Shown here piece after piece: positions 44,194 to 52,657 of a DNA stretch of 64,000 nt. Position numbers and translations under genes: made by a program. The DNA comes from Leisingera sp. NJS204 (lineage in GTDB: Bacteria; Pseudomonadota; Alphaproteobacteria; Rhodobacterales; Rhodobacteraceae). The DNA lies in assembly GCF_004123675.1 (NCBI RefSeq), contig NZ_CP035417.1, positions 3,897,501 through 3,961,500 of the forward strand, given 5' to 3'. Positions within the stretch are counted from its first letter, which is position 1, and every line of letters starts with the position of its first letter. The notes under the pieces were generated by a model. It was not told the DNA's origin, made no database searches, and saw only the letters and a list, made by a program, of their open reading frames with translations.

Positions 44194-44400
44194 GTGAATT
44201 CCTTTCCTGAATGGCTTAACCCCCTCATGCAATGGATTGTGCTCCCCGCCCTTGGCTGGCTGGGGGTGCTTCACAACCGGCAGGCCAAGCATGCAACGGA
44301 CATCGCTGTCCTCCGGGCCAAGTCCGAAGGACAAGACAAGCAGTTTGACCGCATCATGACCAAGCTGGACGGCATCGAACAGGCCCTCCGCAAAGACTGA
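44194..44400 (+). CDS. Small membrane protein with coiled coil, lysis module
   Basis: 68 residues from GTG 44194 with GAGGGG upstream. One transmembrane helix (MQWIVLPALGWLGVLH) is followed by a helical soluble part with heptads (IAVLRAKSEGQDKQFDRIMTKLDGIEQAL). It lies right before the endolysin and holin genes, so a spanin- or holin-accessory role is plausible. Confidence 0.6.
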   Translation: MNSFPEWLNPLMQWIVLPALGWLGVLHNRQAKHATDIAVLRAKSEGQDKQFDRIMTKLDGIEQALRKD

Positions 44401-44425
44401 ACCCCCACCAATTCCACCCTACCCG

Positions 44426-44447
44426 GCCCGCCTCTGGCGGGCTTTTT
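44426..44447 (+). terminator. Terminator before the endolysin gene
   Basis: GCCCGCC (44426-44432) and GGCGGGC (44436-44442) with a 3-base loop are followed by TTTTT. It lies between the membrane-protein gene and the endolysin gene and may lower endolysin and holin output relative to structural genes. Confidence 0.8.
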
Positions 44448-44465
44448 CTTTAGGAGGCGCAGAAT

Positions 44466-45059
44466 ATGCAATCCGTCGACGAAATCACCGCCGAAATCGT
44501 GAAGCGCGAAGGCGGCTACGTTAACGACCCGGACGACCCCGGCGGGCCGACCAAATACGGCGTCACCATCCACACGCTGCGGCGCATCCGCGGGCGCGCG
44601 ACCGCGGCAGACGTCCAGGCACTGACCGTTGCAGAGGCGGTCGAAATCTACAAACGCCACTACTTCTACGGCCCCAAGATCGACCGGTTGCCCGAACCGC
44701 TGCAGTCCAGCGTCTACGATATGCAGGTGAACGCTGGATCCAACGCGGTGAGGATCTTGCAGCGCCTGTTGGCTGAATTCGGTGAAACGGTTTCCGTCGA
44801 CGGCGCTCTGGGGCCGCAATCCATCGGTGCAACACAGCGGGCCTACGACAAGGCCGGGCAGTATCTGGTGAACGCCTACGGGATTGGCCGGCGCGATTAC
44901 TATTTCCGCTTGGCAGACCGCCGCCCGGCGTCCCGCAAATACGCGCGGACCCGCGCAGGCGGCAAAGGCGGGTGGATCAAGCGCGCCGAAGAATTCATGG
45001 CGCCGAAATACCGGCTGACCGAAACACAGTTCAAACAGAGGGTAACAGCATGGGCTTGA
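44466..45059 (+). CDS. Endolysin (glycoside hydrolase family 108)
   Basis: 197 residues. IVKREGGYVNDPDDPGGPTKYGVTI carries the catalytic Glu of the EGGY motif that defines GH108, and the C-terminal part is the peptidoglycan-binding domain with the VNAGSNAVRILQRLL region. It cleaves the glycan at lysis. There is no signal peptide, so it needs the holin. The start follows TAGGAGGCG. Confidence 0.92.
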   Translation: MQSVDEITAEIVKREGGYVNDPDDPGGPTKYGVTIHTLRRIRGRATAADVQALTVAEAVEIYKRHYFYGPKIDRLPEPLQSSVYDMQVNAGSNAVRILQRLLAEFGETVSVDGALGPQSIGATQRAYDKAGQYLVNAYGIGRRDYYFRLADRRPASRKYARTRAGGKGGWIKRAEEFMAPKYRLTETQFKQRVTAWA

Positions 45060-45622
45060 TACAGTGGCTATTTGGCGGTGGTGCCAAACAGATCGGCGGA
45101 GTTATTGAACAGGTGGGCGGCGTGTTCCGCCCCAATGCGGAAGCGTCCGCGGCCCGGGCGCACGAGGCTGACGCCGCCGCCCTGTCTCAATACGCAGCGG
45201 AGTTTCAGGTCCGCCAGCAGCGCACGTGGTTCGACAGCCTGATGGACGGCCTCAACCGCATGGTCCGGCCTGTGATCACCCTGACTGTTCTAGGCGTGAT
45301 CCCAGCGGTGATGCTGTGGCCCGAACAGATGGCCGTCGCCTTCGCTGCCCTCGCGCTCTTGCCGACGGGTTACTGGGCCTTGGTGAGCGTGATTACCGGC
45401 TTCTACTACGGCGGGCGGATGCAGCTGAAAGCTCAAGACTTCACCCGCTCAGTCTCCGACGCCGTCGCCCGGGCGCCCCAGGTTATTGAAAACATGCGAC
45501 GGCTGCGGGACCACCTGACACCGGGCGAAGCCAAAAATTTTGAAACAATTCCAAGCTGCGCTGAAAATGCCGCCGTCGCTGCTTGGCGGACGTCACTCCA
45601 AATTTTCGAGTCTACAAAATAG
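45050..45622 (+). CDS. Holin of the 3TM type
   Basis: 190 residues from ATG 45050 (MGLIQWLFGGGAKQIGG), overlapping the endolysin gene by 10 bp. Residues about 70-130 contain hydrophobic segments (ITLTVLGVIPAVMLW, AVAFAALALLPTGYWALV) followed by GFYYGGRMQLKAQDF, the pattern of the 3TM holins seen in gene transfer agents and prophages of this order. It is the timing device that releases the endolysin. Confidence 0.82.
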   Translation: MGLIQWLFGGGAKQIGGVIEQVGGVFRPNAEASAARAHEADAAALSQYAAEFQVRQQRTWFDSLMDGLNRMVRPVITLTVLGVIPAVMLWPEQMAVAFAALALLPTGYWALVSVITGFYYGGRMQLKAQDFTRSVSDAVARAPQVIENMRRLRDHLTPGEAKNFETIPSCAENAAVAAWRTSLQIFESTK

Positions 45623-45747
45623 GTTACGTAACAGTTGCAGCGCAGCCCCGTCAGTTAAGATCACATTTACCGACATATCGTAGGATTTTTCTACTTCACA
45701 CCCTACTTCATATCTTATACTGCAACTTAAAACGGCGGGGAAAAGTA

Positions 45748-46569
45748 ATGGTTGACAGGTGCGACGATCCTCTTTTCGGGGCGATTCCAGAGCGTGTTCT
45801 CCTGAGAGATGCGCCGTTGGTGCGCGTATTGGGCCAAGTTCGCTTTACAAAAATCGCCAAAATAGCAGAAGAAAGCTATATCGCGAATTTCCAAGAAGCC
45901 ATCCGAACCGCCTATCCCCGTTTCCACAGCGACGTGGTTCAAGGTGTTGAACTGAACCTGAACCTCGGTGGGCAGGAATTGCAGCCACGTGTTACCAACA
46001 GTGTGATCTGGCGCTTCCTTGATGCTTCAAAAATGTATCGTGTTTCGTTGTCGCAAGATGCGATCACACTCGAAACCGCCAAGTATGTGTCCCGTGAGGA
46101 TTTCCTAGATCGCTTCAATTTCATCCTCTACTGCCTCCAAGAGACCATTCGCCCCTCGGTAGTCGAGAGGATAGGTTTTCGATACGCAAACCGCCTTCAC
46201 GGTGAAGAGGTGCTGTCGTCGCTTGATGAGCTTGTTCACCCAGAGCTATTGAATGTCGTTCAGCCCAATTTTGCACATCAGATCGACATTTCGATGTCCG
46301 AAGTGACCGGTACCACGGCGGAAGGTAAATTGATTGTCCGCTACGGCCTGGCACCTGCGGACTATAGTTACGACCCGGACATGAACCCACCTATCAATGA
46401 GCGCAGCTGGGTTTTGGACGTGGATTCTTATAGCACTGCTTGTGCAGGAAGCGAGTTTGACGCGCAAACGATGCGCGAAGCACTCGACAAAGTTGCAGAC
46501 CGCGCCTATGCTTTTTTCCGTTGGAGTATAAAAGATAAATTTCTAGAGCGATTTGGAGCAACTCAATGA
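45748..46569 (+). CDS. TIGR04255-like protein, first gene of a three-gene accessory cassette
   Basis: 273 residues from ATG 45748 (MVDRCDDPLFGAIPERVLL), with GGGGAAAAG ahead; longer frames upstream are not protein-like. LVRVLGQVRFTKIAKIAEESYIANFQEAIRTAYP and VVERIGFRYANRLHG are features of the sporadically distributed TIGR04255 family, which I know mainly as accessory or defence-island genes of unknown function. It overlaps the next gene by ATGA. GC content is visibly lower than in the phage (45841-45900 has 24 G/C of 60), suggesting separate acquisition. Confidence 0.7.
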   Translation: MVDRCDDPLFGAIPERVLLRDAPLVRVLGQVRFTKIAKIAEESYIANFQEAIRTAYPRFHSDVVQGVELNLNLGGQELQPRVTNSVIWRFLDASKMYRVSLSQDAITLETAKYVSREDFLDRFNFILYCLQETIRPSVVERIGFRYANRLHGEEVLSSLDELVHPELLNVVQPNFAHQIDISMSEVTGTTAEGKLIVRYGLAPADYSYDPDMNPPINERSWVLDVDSYSTACAGSEFDAQTMREALDKVADRAYAFFRWSIKDKFLERFGATQ

Positions 46570-47282
46570 CATTGGTAGCGCAGTTACCTGCTGTTCTTGC
46601 TGCCGCGATGCCGCTCCCCCATGCCGGAGCTGTTGCAGCAATTTACGAAACCGTCGACCTGGAGCAAGCTGAGGTCGCAGCACCGTTCGGGATGTCCGCA
46701 TACGTCAACCTGTCTTCAACTGATCTGTTTAGTGTTTTCCTGCACGACCAGCACTTTGTCTCAAGCAGTGCTAACGCAAATTCAATCTCTGTCACTGTTC
46801 AGGCTCCGGACCGAACGCCTGCTGAAATGACGCAGGAGTTCAAGCGAATTTCTGGCCTTACCTGGGCACAAGTTGCTACCGTATTCCGTGTAGCCGCTAG
46901 GACTACTTTTAACTGGACCTCCGGTGAACCGGTCAACGCCAAGAACCACGAAAAGCTGGGGCTTGCAGTAGCAGCAATCCGATTTATCGATCGCGGTTCC
47001 GTAGAGGAAAACCGCAATTTGCTGTTGAGCGAGGCGGCAGGCTCCCAATCTTATTTGGACCTGTTCCGTGCAGGCGAATTTGACCGTGCGCAGGAACTGG
47101 CTGGTGAGGGAGCAGGCAGACCTAACCTCGGCCACTCGCTGACCGCTGACGCCGCAAAATTCAACGTCCCACACCATTTTGGCGAAAGCATCGAAGCTGC
47201 CGCCGACCTCGACGAGACTGAAATACTGCCGATCAGCAAACCGAAAATTCGCCGGGCTAAAGCACGTCGAAACAAGGCCTAA
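46566..47282 (+). CDS. Helix-turn-helix protein, second gene of the cassette
   Basis: 238 residues, ATGA-coupled to the TIGR04255-like gene. After about 75 residues with no known signature, residues about 83-125 hold an XRE/Xre-MbcA-type recognition unit (AEMTQEFKRISGLTWAQVATVFRVAARTTFNWTSGEPV). A helical segment follows (SYLDLFRAGEFDRAQELAG), and the C-terminus is very basic (KPKIRRAKARRNKA). This resembles antitoxin or autorepressor proteins of two- and three-gene systems. Confidence 0.65.
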   Translation: MTLVAQLPAVLAAAMPLPHAGAVAAIYETVDLEQAEVAAPFGMSAYVNLSSTDLFSVFLHDQHFVSSSANANSISVTVQAPDRTPAEMTQEFKRISGLTWAQVATVFRVAARTTFNWTSGEPVNAKNHEKLGLAVAAIRFIDRGSVEENRNLLLSEAAGSQSYLDLFRAGEFDRAQELAGEGAGRPNLGHSLTADAAKFNVPHHFGESIEAAADLDETEILPISKPKIRRAKARRNKA

Positions 47283-47294
47283 GGAAAGTGTTTT

Positions 47295-48146
47295 TTGGCA
47301 GTCAAAGAGCAGGTCTCCGACGATGAAGTAAACAATCGCCTTGCTGACTGGCAGCAAGGCGATTTTACTCTGTCGTGTCAGGAAACACTTTTCCTCGATG
47401 CATTCGAAGACAGTGTAGAGCCTCATGAGGCAGCTTTCGACGAAGATGTCGAAGGCTGCGTAGTCATCTCGCAAACATGTGACGTAGTGAGAGGAATCGG
47501 GGTCATTCCCTATGTCACGGTTTGCGCGTTGGTGAAAATAGACGAGCAGCGCAGATCCGGCATTGAAAAAGGGCAAGCCCCACGCCTGGGGCTCGTCGAT
47601 AACCTGCCCGAAGACACAGTCGTAGATTTCACCCGCACCATGAGCGTCAGCAAGCGCCTGCTGGTAACTTGGAAAAGGCAACGTGGCTGCGATGGAGAGG
47701 CCCGGAGCGTTGAATTCGGGCGTTCGCTTGAACGGTACTTTGGGCGTTTCGCCTTTCCGGAAGAATTCAACAAGTCTGTCGAACCGCTTAGAAAAGCCGT
47801 GTACGCGAAACACGAAAAAGCGTCGGATCTGGGAAAATCACTACGCGCCATTCGAGAAATCCGGGTGTTTCCATACGCTGGCTGGAATGATGCAATCTCC
47901 GTTCCGATCACTTTTCTGGTGATCCTGGAGGAAGAAGACAAGCGCGAAATCAAAGAGCTGCATAAGGTCAAAGAGGCGGTCAAGGACAAGTTCCTAGGGC
48001 TCCCCTGGGTCGCCCCGTTCTCCTTACACGCAGATCAGGGCCTCTTAGTGACAACGCTGGCGGACCTAACCGCTGTTGAATACCTCAACTCGTACCCGTT
48101 GGACCTGAATTCCCTTTCTTTCGCGCGTAAGTTCCAACGGGACTGA
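47295..48146 (+). CDS. Protein of unknown function with 'SQTCD' motif, third gene of the cassette
   Basis: 283 residues from TTG 47295, behind AAGGAAAGTG. The most striking segment is GCVVISQTCDVVRGIGVIPYVTVCALV near residue 55. SQxCD proteins of this length occur in phage and genomic islands, but I know of no assigned activity; the Cys-Asp could be catalytic or metal-binding. The rest mixes charged helices with short beta segments (AISVPITFLVILEEEDKRE). It ends 160 bp before attR, and no transposase or integrase separates the cassette from the att site. Confidence 0.6.
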   Translation: MAVKEQVSDDEVNNRLADWQQGDFTLSCQETLFLDAFEDSVEPHEAAFDEDVEGCVVISQTCDVVRGIGVIPYVTVCALVKIDEQRRSGIEKGQAPRLGLVDNLPEDTVVDFTRTMSVSKRLLVTWKRQRGCDGEARSVEFGRSLERYFGRFAFPEEFNKSVEPLRKAVYAKHEKASDLGKSLRAIREIRVFPYAGWNDAISVPITFLVILEEEDKREIKELHKVKEAVKDKFLGLPWVAPFSLHADQGLLVTTLADLTAVEYLNSYPLDLNSLSFARKFQRD

Positions 48147-48305
48147 CGCCCTCTGCCCTGTTTCGGTCAACCGCGCCTTGGAAAGGCTGTACCGGATTTG
48201 TACGTACAGCCCCAGAAAACGACCGCGTTTCCGAGCATTTTCTGACGAAGGACAGGCGCTCCACGGTGCCGAACAACCCACAAGCTGCTTGTTTTAAAAG
48301 AAAAA

Positions 48306-48356
48306 TTTGGCGACCCCGGCAGGATTCGAACCTGCAACCTGCCCCTTAGGAGGGGG
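48306..48356. repeat. attR: 3' part of tRNA-Arg(CCT), restored by the phage
   Basis: 51 bp identical to attL. Because the tRNA is on the minus strand, this is the end that completes a functional tRNA-Arg after integration. Confidence 0.92.
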
Positions 48357-48384
48357 CTGCTCTATCCAGTTGAGCCACGGGGCC
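48308..48384 (-). tRNA. tRNA-Arg(CCT)
   Basis: The minus strand folds as a 77-base cloverleaf: acceptor GGCCCCG pairs with CGGGGUC, then G73 and encoded CCA (48308-48310). The anticodon loop CTCCTAA gives anticodon CCT (48348-48350 on the plus strand), reading AGG. The T loop shows GGTTCGAATCC. The 3' half is phage-derived attR sequence, so integration keeps the gene intact. Confidence 0.93.
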
Positions 48385-48520
48385 GCGCTTGTTTACGCGA
48401 TAACAAATCCCTCCTGCGATCACAATGGTAAGCGATGCATCTGCCCCTCCCTCGATGGCATCTAATCGCGCTCAACTACCCTGTGATATGTAGGCCTCCA
48501 TACCACAGCAGGAGGCGAAC

Positions 48521-48764
48521 ATGTCGAAACATGAGGTTTGGGGCTTCGCCATTGAAACATCCCCTTCAGGCAAGAATATCTGGCCCATTGACCTGAAACG
48601 GGAAGCAACCCGGCGCATCCGGGAGGACGGCCTGTCTCCCGGTGACATCGCCGCAGAACTGGGAGCCCATGAATGCCTCGTTCGCAAGTGGTGGGTCGCT
48701 GACCGCCCAGTCGAGGCGAGAATATTGCGGTCCAAGGTACCTCGCTCGCCGAAATCAAGATGGT
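48521..48764 (+). pseudogene. IS66-type tnpA/orfA remnant, frameshifted and cut
   Basis: MSKHEVWGFAIETSPSGKNIWPIDLKREATRRIREDGLSPGDIAAELGAHECLVRKWWVADRP is the DNA-binding small-ORF type of IS66-like elements. After that the frame is lost, but an adjacent frame reads VQGTSLAEIKMVE, the expected next segment. The gene stops where the IS110 copy begins. Confidence 0.6.
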
Positions 48765-49657
48765 CGAAAAAAGCCGGACTCCTTCGGCCTCGCTCGTATC
48801 GCCATCACAGCGCGAGATGTCATGCCCACGACCAGCAACTTGCGAATGTAGCGATCACCCTGCTTCGTGATCTTTCCAAGACGCTCCTTGCCGCCGCTGG
48901 ATTTATTGAGAGGGGTCAACCCCAGCCATGCCGCCAGATCGCGCCCTGTCCGAAACTGATGCGCGTCACCGATTGTGGCGACAATCGCCGATGCCGTGAC
49001 CGGCCCAATTCCAGGCATGCGCATTAATCGACGTGCATCTGCGTTCAGCATTGCGTGTTGCTCGATCATCTTGGAATAGCCAAAGATGCGTTCGTTCAGG
49101 CCGATGAATTGGTAGCACTGGATGCCAAGCATGCCGTTCGCAATGGCGGGCATGTCCGGGTGATCACCGTCATGGTGACGCTTTGCAAAAGCCGTAACGG
49201 CTTCGATCCCAATCGGCAAAATATGTCCAAACTCGCGCAACAGGCTACGGATCATGTTGGCCAGTTGGGTGTGCTGCCGGACGGCCAGGTCACGCGTTCT
49301 GTGGATGGATAAAATGGCCTGCTGATCTTCAGTCTTGATATCTACGAAGCGCATGGTCGGACGGCGGACCGCCTCGCAAATCGCTTCTGCGTCGACAGCA
49401 TCGTTCTTTCCGCGCTTCACATACGGTTTGACATATCCAGTAGGCGTGAGCTTCACATCATGCCCGAGCTGGCGGCCCCAATGATGGGATGAACCGCAGG
49501 CTCCCATGCCAACCGTGCACGGTGGCAGCGTCTCAAAAAACGCTAGCAGCTTCACGCGTTTGATCGCCTTGTTGAAGATAACGCGGCCGTTCTCCGAAAT
49601 GCCGTGTACTTGAAAAACATCCTTGGCCCAATCCAGGCCTACGGTCTTTACTGTTAT
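48755..49657 (-). pseudogene. IS110-family transposase, start codon mutated to ATA, C-terminus lost
   Basis: The protein reads ITVKTVGLDWAKDVFQVHGI at the N-terminus, through KRGKNDAVDAEAICEAV, to the Transposase_20 segment RLMRMPGIGPVTASAIVATIGDAHQF and GLTPLNKSSGGKERLGKIT. The codon aligned with the ATG of the 7840-8418 copy is ATA (49657-49655). The C-terminus ends prematurely at ESGFFRPS, about 40 residues short of family length. Both defects should prevent activity; start at an inner Met (49555) would lose the first DEDD Asp. Confidence 0.85.
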
Positions 49658-49658
49658 T

Positions 49659-49732
49659 GGGTGGCTCCTTTCCTAGCAGTCGTTGATAAATGCACTTTGG
49701 CACATTCGATGCCGGCGGAGCAGGAGCCACCC
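49659..49732 (-). other. IS110 5' non-coding hairpin region (second copy)
   Basis: Perfect 10 bp inverted arms GGGTGGCTCC (49659-49668) and GGAGCCACCC (49723-49732) lie directly upstream of the transposase, with the conserved inner words GGCACATTCGATGCCGG. A similar arrangement is found at 8419-8500. This is where IS110 elements encode their bridge RNA. Confidence 0.4.
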
Positions 49733-49968
49733 ACCTCATCCGCGACGGGCCGAGGCTGTCTAGTACTTACTGTTTCGTATTGGCGCTGCGCACCAAAATG
49801 GAGACCATAGGGCGCGTCAGCTAGAAGCCTCTGCCGGGGTCAGTTGCAACGCTTGCTCACATTAGGATGGGCGGGGCCGAATGCCGGTTTGCCGCGCGCA
49901 GTTTCCATTGTGCAGCAACCGATGTCTGCGCTAACGTTGCACACAGCAATAACAAGAGGCTCAGGAAC

Positions 49969-50994
49969 GTGACCACGGACAGCAAGCGCCCTCTCACCCT
50001 CCGCGATGTATCCGAAGCGACCGGTGTATCCGAAATGACCGTAAGCCGCGTACTGCGCAATCGCGGCGATGTGTCGGAAAAGACCCGCACCAAGGTGCTG
50101 AGTGCCGCCAAGGAACTGGGCTACGTGCCCAACAAGATCGCTGGCGCGCTGGCTTCGAACCGGGTGAACCTGGTGGCGGTGATCATCCCCTCGTTGTCGA
50201 ATATGGTGTTCCCCGAGGTGCTGACCGGCGTCAACAAGGTGCTGGAGAATACCGAGCTGCAACCGGTGGTCGGCGTCACCGACTATCAGCCCGAGAAAGA
50301 GGAAAAGGTGCTGTACGAGATGCTCTCTTGGCGCCCCTCCGGTGTGATAATTGCAGGACTGGAACATACCGAGGCCGCCCGCGCCATGCTGAACAGCGCC
50401 GGTATCCCGGTGGTGGAGATCATGGATACCGACGGTAAGCCGGTGGATGCGATGGTCGGCATTTCCCACCGTCGTGCGGGCCGCGAAATGGCCAAGGCGA
50501 TCCTTAAGGCCGGATACCGGCATATTGGCTTCATGGGCACCAAGATGCCGCTTGATCACCGGGCGCGAAAGCGGTTCGAAGGTTTCACCGAGGCGCTGGC
50601 CAAGGAAGGCGTGGAGATCGAAGACCGCGAGTTTTACTCAGGCGGTTCGGCGCTGGCCAAGGGGCGCGAGATGACTGAAGCCATGCTGGAGCGCTCACCG
50701 GAATTGGATTTTCTTTATTTCTCCAATGACATGATCGGCGCGGGCGGGTTGCTGTATCTGCTCGATCAGGGCATTGATGTGCCGGGCCAGATTGGCCTGG
50801 CCGGGTTCAACGGGGTGGAGCTGCTGCAGGGGCTGCCCCGCAAGCTGGCCACCATGGACGCCTGCCGCCTGGACATCGGACGCAAAGCGGCTGAGATCAT
50901 TGCGGCACAGCTGGACGATCCGGACACAGAGGTCGATAAGCATGTCACGCTGACCCCGACCATTTCCTATGGCGACACGCTGAAACGGCGCTGA
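49969..50994 (+). CDS. LacI-family transcriptional regulator
   Basis: 341 residues from GTG 49969, with CTCAGGAAC ahead. The N-terminal helix-turn-helix (PLTLRDVSEATGVSEMTVSRVLRNRGDVSEKTRTKVLSAAKELGYVPN) with the hinge helix is typical of LacI. A periplasmic-binding-like ligand domain follows (VAVIIPSLSNMVFPEVLTGV, AGREMAKAILKAGYRHIGFMG, GFNGVELLQ). The sequence is close to GntR-like sugar-acid regulators. The target is unknown; the nearest transport operon (dctPQM) lies convergent and 1.7 kb away. Confidence 0.88.
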   Translation: MTTDSKRPLTLRDVSEATGVSEMTVSRVLRNRGDVSEKTRTKVLSAAKELGYVPNKIAGALASNRVNLVAVIIPSLSNMVFPEVLTGVNKVLENTELQPVVGVTDYQPEKEEKVLYEMLSWRPSGVIIAGLEHTEAARAMLNSAGIPVVEIMDTDGKPVDAMVGISHRRAGREMAKAILKAGYRHIGFMGTKMPLDHRARKRFEGFTEALAKEGVEIEDREFYSGGSALAKGREMTEAMLERSPELDFLYFSNDMIGAGGLLYLLDQGIDVPGQIGLAGFNGVELLQGLPRKLATMDACRLDIGRKAAEIIAAQLDDPDTEVDKHVTLTPTISYGDTLKRR

Positions 50995-52196
50995 TGGCGC
51001 CGCAACGGCTGGACAATCAAAGCGCGCGGCGGCTGTTCCTGGACCGCCACGCCCTGCTGGAGCAGCCTTCTGGCCCTGCCAAGGGTGCGGACTTGCTGGC
51101 GCTGATCCAGCGTTTGGGGTTTGTGCAGCTCGACAGCATCAATACGGTGGCGCGCGCCCATGACGTGATCCTCTATTCACGCCGCCCGGGTTATCGCGCC
51201 AAACATCTGAAGCAGCTCTACGAGCGGGACCGCGGGCTGTTTGAGCATTGGACCCATGACGCCGCGATGATCCCGATGGTGTTTTACCCTCATTGGCATC
51301 TGCGGTTTCAGCGTGACACCGAGCTGCTGCGCAAACGCTGGCGCAACTGGCGGCGCGACGGGTTTGAGGCGCAGTTCGAAACCGTCCTGAACCATGTGCG
51401 GGATCACGGCCCAGTCAGTTCTTCTGACCTTGGCAAGGATGAAAAAAAGGGTTCCGGCGGCTGGTGGGACTGGCATCCGTCCAAAACCGCGTTGGAATAT
51501 CTCTGGCGTTCCGGCGCGCTGACAGTGGTGGGGCGTGAAGGATTTCAGAAACGCTATGACCTGACCGAGAGAGTGATTGAGGAGCATCTGCGCCCTAGCA
51601 CCTCCTGCGACGCGACTGCGACCATTAATTGGCTCTGCTCCGCTGCGATGGACCGGCTGGGCTTTGCCACCTCAGGCGAACTCGCGTCGTTCTGGGACAC
51701 CGCTTCTCCGGCGGAAGCCAAGGTATGGTGCGCCGAACAGCTGCGCCAAGGAGAGCTGGAAGAGATCGAGATCCTGCAGGCTGACGGCAAGCTGCGCAAA
51801 GTGTTCGCCCGTCCGGGCACCGTGGAGGCCGGTGCGGAATTGGGTCCGGCACCGGGCCGGATGCGGGTGCTCAGCCCCTTTGACCCTGCCCTGCGCGACC
51901 GCAAGCGGGCGGAACGGCTGTTCGGTTTCCATTACCGGATCGAGGTCTTCACCCCCGCACCCAAGCGCCAGTACGGCTATTACGTCTTTCCATTGCTGGA
52001 GGGCACACGCCTGGTTGGCCGGATCGATATGAAGGCGGACCGGGACGCGGGCGTCCTGCGCGTCACCGCCGTATGGCCTGAACGGGATGTGAAATGGTCC
52101 CTGCCCCGCACCAAGCGGCTGGAGGCAGAACTGGACCGGGTTGCGCGCTTTACCGGCCTCAGCAAAGTGAGTTTCGCTGACGGCTGGTTGCGCTGA
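50994..52196 (+). CDS. YcaQ-family winged-helix DNA glycosylase
   Basis: 400 residues, sharing TGATG with the regulator gene. The HTH_42/YcaQ fold is shown by SARRLFLDRHALLEQPS, the catalytic QLD box in LGFVQLDSINTVARAHDVILYSRRPGY, LFEHWTHDAAMIPMVFYPHW and the C-terminal AVWPERDVKWSLPRTKRLEAELDRVARFTG. In E. coli YcaQ unhooks interstrand crosslinks. The tight coupling to a LacI regulator appears incidental. Confidence 0.85.
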   Translation: MAPQRLDNQSARRLFLDRHALLEQPSGPAKGADLLALIQRLGFVQLDSINTVARAHDVILYSRRPGYRAKHLKQLYERDRGLFEHWTHDAAMIPMVFYPHWHLRFQRDTELLRKRWRNWRRDGFEAQFETVLNHVRDHGPVSSSDLGKDEKKGSGGWWDWHPSKTALEYLWRSGALTVVGREGFQKRYDLTERVIEEHLRPSTSCDATATINWLCSAAMDRLGFATSGELASFWDTASPAEAKVWCAEQLRQGELEEIEILQADGKLRKVFARPGTVEAGAELGPAPGRMRVLSPFDPALRDRKRAERLFGFHYRIEVFTPAPKRQYGYYVFPLLEGTRLVGRIDMKADRDAGVLRVTAVWPERDVKWSLPRTKRLEAELDRVARFTGLSKVSFADGWLR

Positions 52197-52200
52197 GGTA

Positions 52201-52647
52201 TTATTCGGGCCGTAGCTGCGCCTCGATCACCTGCCGGTAATCTTCCGGCGCGGGTTTTGCAGTAAAGCTCTCCGGAGCTATGAAAACGCAAACGAACTTG
52301 CCTTCAAAGCACAGCACCCCATCTTGCCGCGCTTTCACCCGGAAAGTCACCGACTTACCACCCAGTGCCGAAGGCCAGACCTCGCATTTCAACCGGTGCC
52401 GCGGGGTAACCGGCGACCGGAAATCGATGCTCATATGCACGAATGGCGTACCGGTTCCGCGGTCCAGCTCCATCTGATACCAGCCATCGCCGCCCAGGTG
52501 ATGCTCCCACCAGGCGTCAATCGCCTCCAGCGCGAAAACTGGCAGCCGCCCGGTATAGGCAATCCGGGCCGGGTCGCAATCGCCCCAGCCCACGCGGATT
52601 TCATGCTCGAAACCCGGCTGCCGCCCTGTACTGTTCTGCGCCATCAC
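52201..52647 (-). CDS. Acyl-CoA thioesterase (4HBT, hotdog fold)
   Basis: 148 residues. GWGDCDPARIAYTGRLPVFALEAIDAWWEHHL contains the DPA segment with the catalytic Asp of YbgC/FcbC-type hotdog thioesterases. FVHMSIDFRSPVTPRHRLKCEVW and FRVKARQDGVLCFEGKFVCVFI complete the fold. Lies 10 bp past dctM on the same strand, so it may be the last gene of the TRAP operon. Substrate unknown; an aromatic or hydroxybenzoyl-CoA is typical. Confidence 0.85.
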   Translation of the reverse strand: MMAQNSTGRQPGFEHEIRVGWGDCDPARIAYTGRLPVFALEAIDAWWEHHLGGDGWYQMELDRGTGTPFVHMSIDFRSPVTPRHRLKCEVWPSALGGKSVTFRVKARQDGVLCFEGKFVCVFIAPESFTAKPAPEDYRQVIEAQLRPE

Positions 52648-52657
52648 ACTAGCCCCG

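Larger units (their letters stand above)
9793..48356. mobile_element. Prophage, podovirus-like, integrated in tRNA-Arg(CCT)
   Basis: The 38.6 kb segment is bounded by identical 51 bp sequences and holds, in order: integrase, a leftward early operon, an immunity region, a rightward replication operon, a NusG-like factor, terminase, portal, scaffold, capsid, adaptor, tail, ejection and lysis genes, and a three-gene accessory cassette. No tape measure, sheath, tube or baseplate gene is visible. Together with P22-like portal and ejection proteins this points to a short-tailed phage. All expected modules are open, so it may still be inducible. Confidence 0.93.

Noticed and set aside
48146-48306. 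Additional gene between the cassette and attR
   Set aside because: No frame longer than about 50 codons with translation signals; appears to be plain intergenic sequence.
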